Below the pieces are notes generated by a model, which was not told the origin of the DNA, did not search any database, and saw only the letters and a program-made list of their open reading frames with translations. A stretch of 64,000 nucleotides of DNA from Bin5 sp965221345 (lineage in GTDB: Bacteria > Chloroflexota > Anaerolineae > Caldilineales > Caldilineaceae): positions 2,170,001-2,234,000 of the forward strand of contig CBDCSD010000001.1 in the NCBI GenBank assembly GCA_965221345.1, written 5' to 3'. The position numbers and the translations under genes were made by a program. Of this stretch, positions 61,514 to 64,000 are shown one piece after another. The number at the start of each line of letters is the position of its first letter. The stretch's first letter is position 1.

Positions 61514-61561
61514 AGCCCTAAAATTATTTTCCTTTCCACCATCCATTTCAAGGAGCGCACA

Positions 61562-62662
61562 ATGAAAAGCATGAGGAAATTGAACAAAGCAGGCATGATT
61601 CTGTCAATGGTTATTGGCATGATCATTGCCGCCTGCATGAGTCCTGCAGCAGGCCCCGAAGTCGTCGAGTCGGACGAGGCCGCGGCGCCGGTGATGCAGG
61701 AGGAGAAGCAGTCGACCTTGAGTATTGTTCAGGATCGGGGCAAACTGGTCTGCATCAGCAACGCCCTTCTGCCCGGCTTCGGTTTCCTTGACTCCGAAGG
61801 CAACTTCTCCGGCTTTGACGTCGATTACTGCCGTGCGATTGCTGCAGCAATCTTTGGCGATGCCGACGCCCTCGAGGTGAGGCCCGCCTCCGCCAAGGAA
61901 CGCTTCACAATCCTGTCCAGCGGTGAAGGTGACGTCATTATCCGCAACACCACCTGGACAATGTCCCGTGACACCGACCTGGGCATGAACTTCGGCCCCA
62001 CCACCTTCTACGACGGCCAGGGCCTCATGGTGCGCAAGGGAAGCGGTGTCCAGACACTGGCCGACCTTCAGGGCGCGTCCGTCTGTGTTGTTACCGGTAC
62101 GACCACTGAACTTAACCTCGCCGACCAGTTCGCGGCTGCCGGTGTCAGCTACGAGGCCGTCGTATTCGAGGACTTTGACCAGTCCTTCAACGCCTATGAC
62201 GAAGGCCGCTGCGACGCAGTCACCACCGACAAGTCCAGCCTCGTGTCTCGCCAGACCGTGCTGACCGTCCCCGAAGATCACGTCATTCTGAACGTGACGC
62301 TCTCCAAGGAGCCGCTGGGACCGGCCGTCCGTCACGGCGATGACCAGTGGTTCGACCTCGTCAACTGGGTCGTCTACGCCACCATGCTGGCCGAAGAGAT
62401 GGGCATCACCTCGCAGAATGTCGACAGCTTCATGGACAGCAAAGACCCCAACATCCGCAAGCTGCTGGGAATGGAAGGCGATTTCTGCGCCAAGGTCGGC
62501 ATCTCCAATTCTGGCTGTTTCGCGGATGTGATTTCGCAGCTCGGCAACTACGCCGAAATCTACAACCGCAACCTCGGCCCGGATACGGTTTTTGACCTGC
62601 CGCGCGGCCTGAACAGCCTCTTCTCCGATGGCGGCATCCTGTACGCGCCGCCGATTCGCTAA
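61562..62662 (+). CDS. aapJ: general L-amino-acid ABC transporter binding protein, AapJ/BztA type
   Basis: 366-aa periplasmic/surface binding protein. Signal peptide with lipobox I-I-A-A-C, lipidated Cys at 25. The AapJ pattern is clear: C-R-A-I-A-A-A-I-F-G-D, K-E-R-F-T-I-L-S-S-G-E-G-D-V, R-N-T-T-W-T-M-S-R-D-T and F-Y-D-G-Q-G-L-M-V-R-K. Start at 61562 follows AAGGAG by 6 bases. It is followed after 69 bases by the AapQ-like permease gene. This family binds many L-amino acids. Confidence 0.93.
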   Translation: MKSMRKLNKAGMILSMVIGMIIAACMSPAAGPEVVESDEAAAPVMQEEKQSTLSIVQDRGKLVCISNALLPGFGFLDSEGNFSGFDVDYCRAIAAAIFGDADALEVRPASAKERFTILSSGEGDVIIRNTTWTMSRDTDLGMNFGPTTFYDGQGLMVRKGSGVQTLADLQGASVCVVTGTTTELNLADQFAAAGVSYEAVVFEDFDQSFNAYDEGRCDAVTTDKSSLVSRQTVLTVPEDHVILNVTLSKEPLGPAVRHGDDQWFDLVNWVVYATMLAEEMGITSQNVDSFMDSKDPNIRKLLGMEGDFCAKVGISNSGCFADVISQLGNYAEIYNRNLGPDTVFDLPRGLNSLFSDGGILYAPPIR

Positions 62663-62675
62663 TTCGCTTGAAATG

Positions 62676-62707
62676 GTTCGCGGCCAGTCACCTGGCTGGC
62701 CGCGAAC
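62676..62707 (+). promoter_or_regulatory. perfect 12-bp hairpin between aapJ and aapQ
   Basis: GTTCGCGGCCAG and CTGGCCGCGAAC with an 8-base loop, 13 bases after the aapJ stop and 24 bases before aapQ. No U-run follows. It would stabilise the aapJ mRNA or attenuate the permease part. The LplA-type operon has a hairpin in the same position (2136-2165). Confidence 0.7.
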
Positions 62708-62731
62708 TACGAACTACGATAGAGGCACCCT

Positions 62732-63916
62732 ATGCAGGAAATCCATGCCAGTCAGGTGCGCCCCCCTTTCTATCGCGATGAACGGGTACTGGGCATTCTC
62801 AGCCAGGTCCTGGTCGTCGCCGTCGTCGTCGGGCTGGGCCTCTTCTTCTACAACAACATGATCACTGGGCTGCGGCAGAAGCACACCATCGCCATCAGCT
62901 TCAGTTTCCTCAGCCAGGCCGCCGGCTTCGATATCGGCGAGAGCCTTATCGAATACTCCCGCGAAAAAACCTACGCCCGCGCCTTCGTGGTCGGGCTTCT
63001 GAATACTTTCCAGGTAGCCTTCCTCGGAATCATATTTGCCACCGCGCTCGGTATCGTCATCGGCGTAATGCGCCTATCCACCAACTTTCTCATCAACCGC
63101 ATCGCCGGCGTCTACATCGAAATATTCCGTAACATCCCCCTGCTCGTGCTGCTGATCTTCTGGGCGCAGGCCGTCTTTCTCAAGCTGCCGCGCGTGGCCG
63201 AAGCCTTCATCCTGCCCGGCCCCATCTTTCTCAGCAATCGCGGCGTGGCCATCCCCTGGGGCAGCCCTACCGACTCCTGGAATACTTATCTGATCATCCT
63301 GGGCGCGGGGATTATCCTCGGCGCGGTTATCGCCATTTTCCTGCGCGAACAGGGCAAGCGCACCGGCCGCATGCCGCTCATCACCCTCTGGTTCCTGGTA
63401 ACCGTCGCCGCCGTCGGCCTCGTCGGCTGGATCGTCCTGCCGCAGCCATTGACGCTCGACCAACCATTTCTCGAAGGATTCAACACAGTGGGCGGGAAGA
63501 TGCTCAGCCAGCAGTTCATGGCCCTGCTCTCCGGACTTATCATTTATACTGCCGCCTTCATCGCCGAAGTTGTGCGCGCTGGGATCCAGTCCGTTTCCAA
63601 GGGCCAGCGAGAGGCCTCAACTGCGCTGGGGCTTTCACCGCCGCAAACCTTGCGACTCATCATCTTCCCACAGGCTCTGCGCGTCATCATCCCGCCCCTC
63701 ACCAGCCAGTACCTGAGTCTGACCAAAAACTCCTCCCTGGCCATCGCCATCGGCTATCCCGACCTTTTCGCCGTGGCCGGCAACACTATCCTGAATCAGA
63801 CCGGCCGGGAGATCGAAATGTTTTCCATGATCATGGGCACCTACCTGTCACTCAGCCTGTTGACTTCCTTCCTCATGAATATCTACAACCGGCGCATCCG
63901 CCTGGTTGAAAGATAA
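62732..63916 (+). CDS. aapQ: general L-amino-acid ABC transporter permease, AapQ/BztB type
   Basis: 394-aa inner-membrane permease. A cytosolic start is followed by a hydrophobic segment (Q-V-L-V-V-A-V-V-V-G-L-G-L), then the core: N-T-F-Q-V-A-F-L-G-I-I, E-I-F-R-N-I-P-L-L-V-L. A large insert follows. The C-terminal EAA loop reads R-E-A-S-T-A-L-G-L-S-P-P-Q-T, with T-K-N-S-S-L-A-I-A-I-G-Y-P-D-L after it. This is collinear with AapQ, whose partner permease AapM and ATPase AapP are usually next. They would lie beyond the right edge, which cuts the operon. Confidence 0.93.
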   Translation: MQEIHASQVRPPFYRDERVLGILSQVLVVAVVVGLGLFFYNNMITGLRQKHTIAISFSFLSQAAGFDIGESLIEYSREKTYARAFVVGLLNTFQVAFLGIIFATALGIVIGVMRLSTNFLINRIAGVYIEIFRNIPLLVLLIFWAQAVFLKLPRVAEAFILPGPIFLSNRGVAIPWGSPTDSWNTYLIILGAGIILGAVIAIFLREQGKRTGRMPLITLWFLVTVAAVGLVGWIVLPQPLTLDQPFLEGFNTVGGKMLSQQFMALLSGLIIYTAAFIAEVVRAGIQSVSKGQREASTALGLSPPQTLRLIIFPQALRVIIPPLTSQYLSLTKNSSLAIAIGYPDLFAVAGNTILNQTGREIEMFSMIMGTYLSLSLLTSFLMNIYNRRIRLVER

Positions 63917-64000
63917 TCGTGGTTATAGCAACTGTCTCGTTGCAGCCGGTGGGCATCGGACACTGTCCTCGACCCACCACTAGCTATCGACTGAACCGTT
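63917..64000. other. right-edge intergenic stretch with a hairpin
   Basis: GGTGGG (63948-63953) and CCCACC (63973-63978) can pair, with an inner TCGGA/TCCxCGA stem. No gene start is seen before the window ends; the next aap gene probably begins further right. Confidence 0.4.

Overview
The window most resembles a chromosome segment of a Chloroflexota bacterium of the Anaerolineae/Caldilineae type. This is inferred from gene content, not from a marker gene: Tat-type lipoprotein binding proteins (RR motif plus lipobox), fibronectin III/leucine-rich-repeat surface proteins with an 'ALYEATDGGNW' cap, Uma2 genes, a DUF2277 gene beside formate-THF ligase, several phytanoyl-CoA-dioxygenase-like and enolase-superfamily genes, and intergenic minisatellites of the 'cctccgcggcctccgcgg' kind. 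No rRNA, tRNA or CRISPR array was recognised.

Layout. 1-6.4 kb (minus): an LplABC-type oligosaccharide importer with two paralogous binding proteins, each with its own sigma70-like promoter at the same distance, and the first 15 codons of a Rossmann-fold enzyme in the LplD position. 7-9.9 kb (minus): an SH3-repeat surface protein and a HlyD-type membrane-fusion protein. 10.0-11.6 kb: an intact IS66-type element with an 8-bp target duplication. 11.6-19.6 kb (minus): a sugar-catabolic cluster (SAF-domain oxidoreductase, fucose/arabinose-isomerase-like enzyme, aldo/keto reductase, DUF169, class II aldolase-SDR fusion) beside a SWIM/SNF2 helicase pair. 23.9-27.2 kb: fhs, DUF2277 and two divergent PPOX genes. 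27.4-28.5 kb: a BrnT-like toxin, a small overlapping partner and an orphan Phd antitoxin. 28.7-33.6 kb: a MacB/LolD-like ABC ATPase with a giant FtsX permease. 33.7-39.8 kb: a PhyH-HEAT fusion and two LRR/Fn3/metalloprotease-like paralogues, one truncated. 39.7-42.4 kb: a nest of mobile elements (117-bp inverted-repeat element, decayed IS982-type IS, second IS66-type IS). 43-45 kb: an enolase-superfamily/PhyH operon. 45.4-47.8 kb: non-coding repeats, including a 342-bp-period tandem array bracketed by two 292-bp inverted-repeat elements. 47.8-60 kb: plant-polysaccharide or sugar-acid genes (family 5 binding protein, oligogalacturonate-lyase-like propeller, two enolases, a TPP enzyme, GH51 arabinofuranosidase). 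61.5-63.9 kb: an AapJ/AapQ amino-acid importer running off the right edge.

The most notable structure is at 51.3-58.6 kb. An ancestral block (propeller - enolase - TPP enzyme - Uma2 on the opposite strand - GH51) has been tandemly duplicated, and the copies have decayed in a complementary way. Copy A keeps the propeller and Uma2 but has a TPP gene with an exact in-frame 362-codon deletion and only a nonsense-riddled start of GH51. Copy B keeps the full TPP enzyme and GH51, has only scraps of the propeller and Uma2, and has a 949-bp inverted-repeat element with about 16-17 tandem 39-49-bp units in place of most of Uma2. Both enolases stay open. A second pattern is the repeat family itself: the 292-bp elements at 45.8 and 47.5 kb and the expanded element at 57.4 kb share the end motif AGGGCTCGTTGAC and the same internal unit.

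Taken together the genes suggest import of oligosaccharides and amino acids, extracellular cleavage of pectin- or arabinan-type glycans, and catabolism of the resulting sugars or sugar acids by dehydratases, aldolases and a TPP-dependent enzyme. Substrate assignments are inferences.
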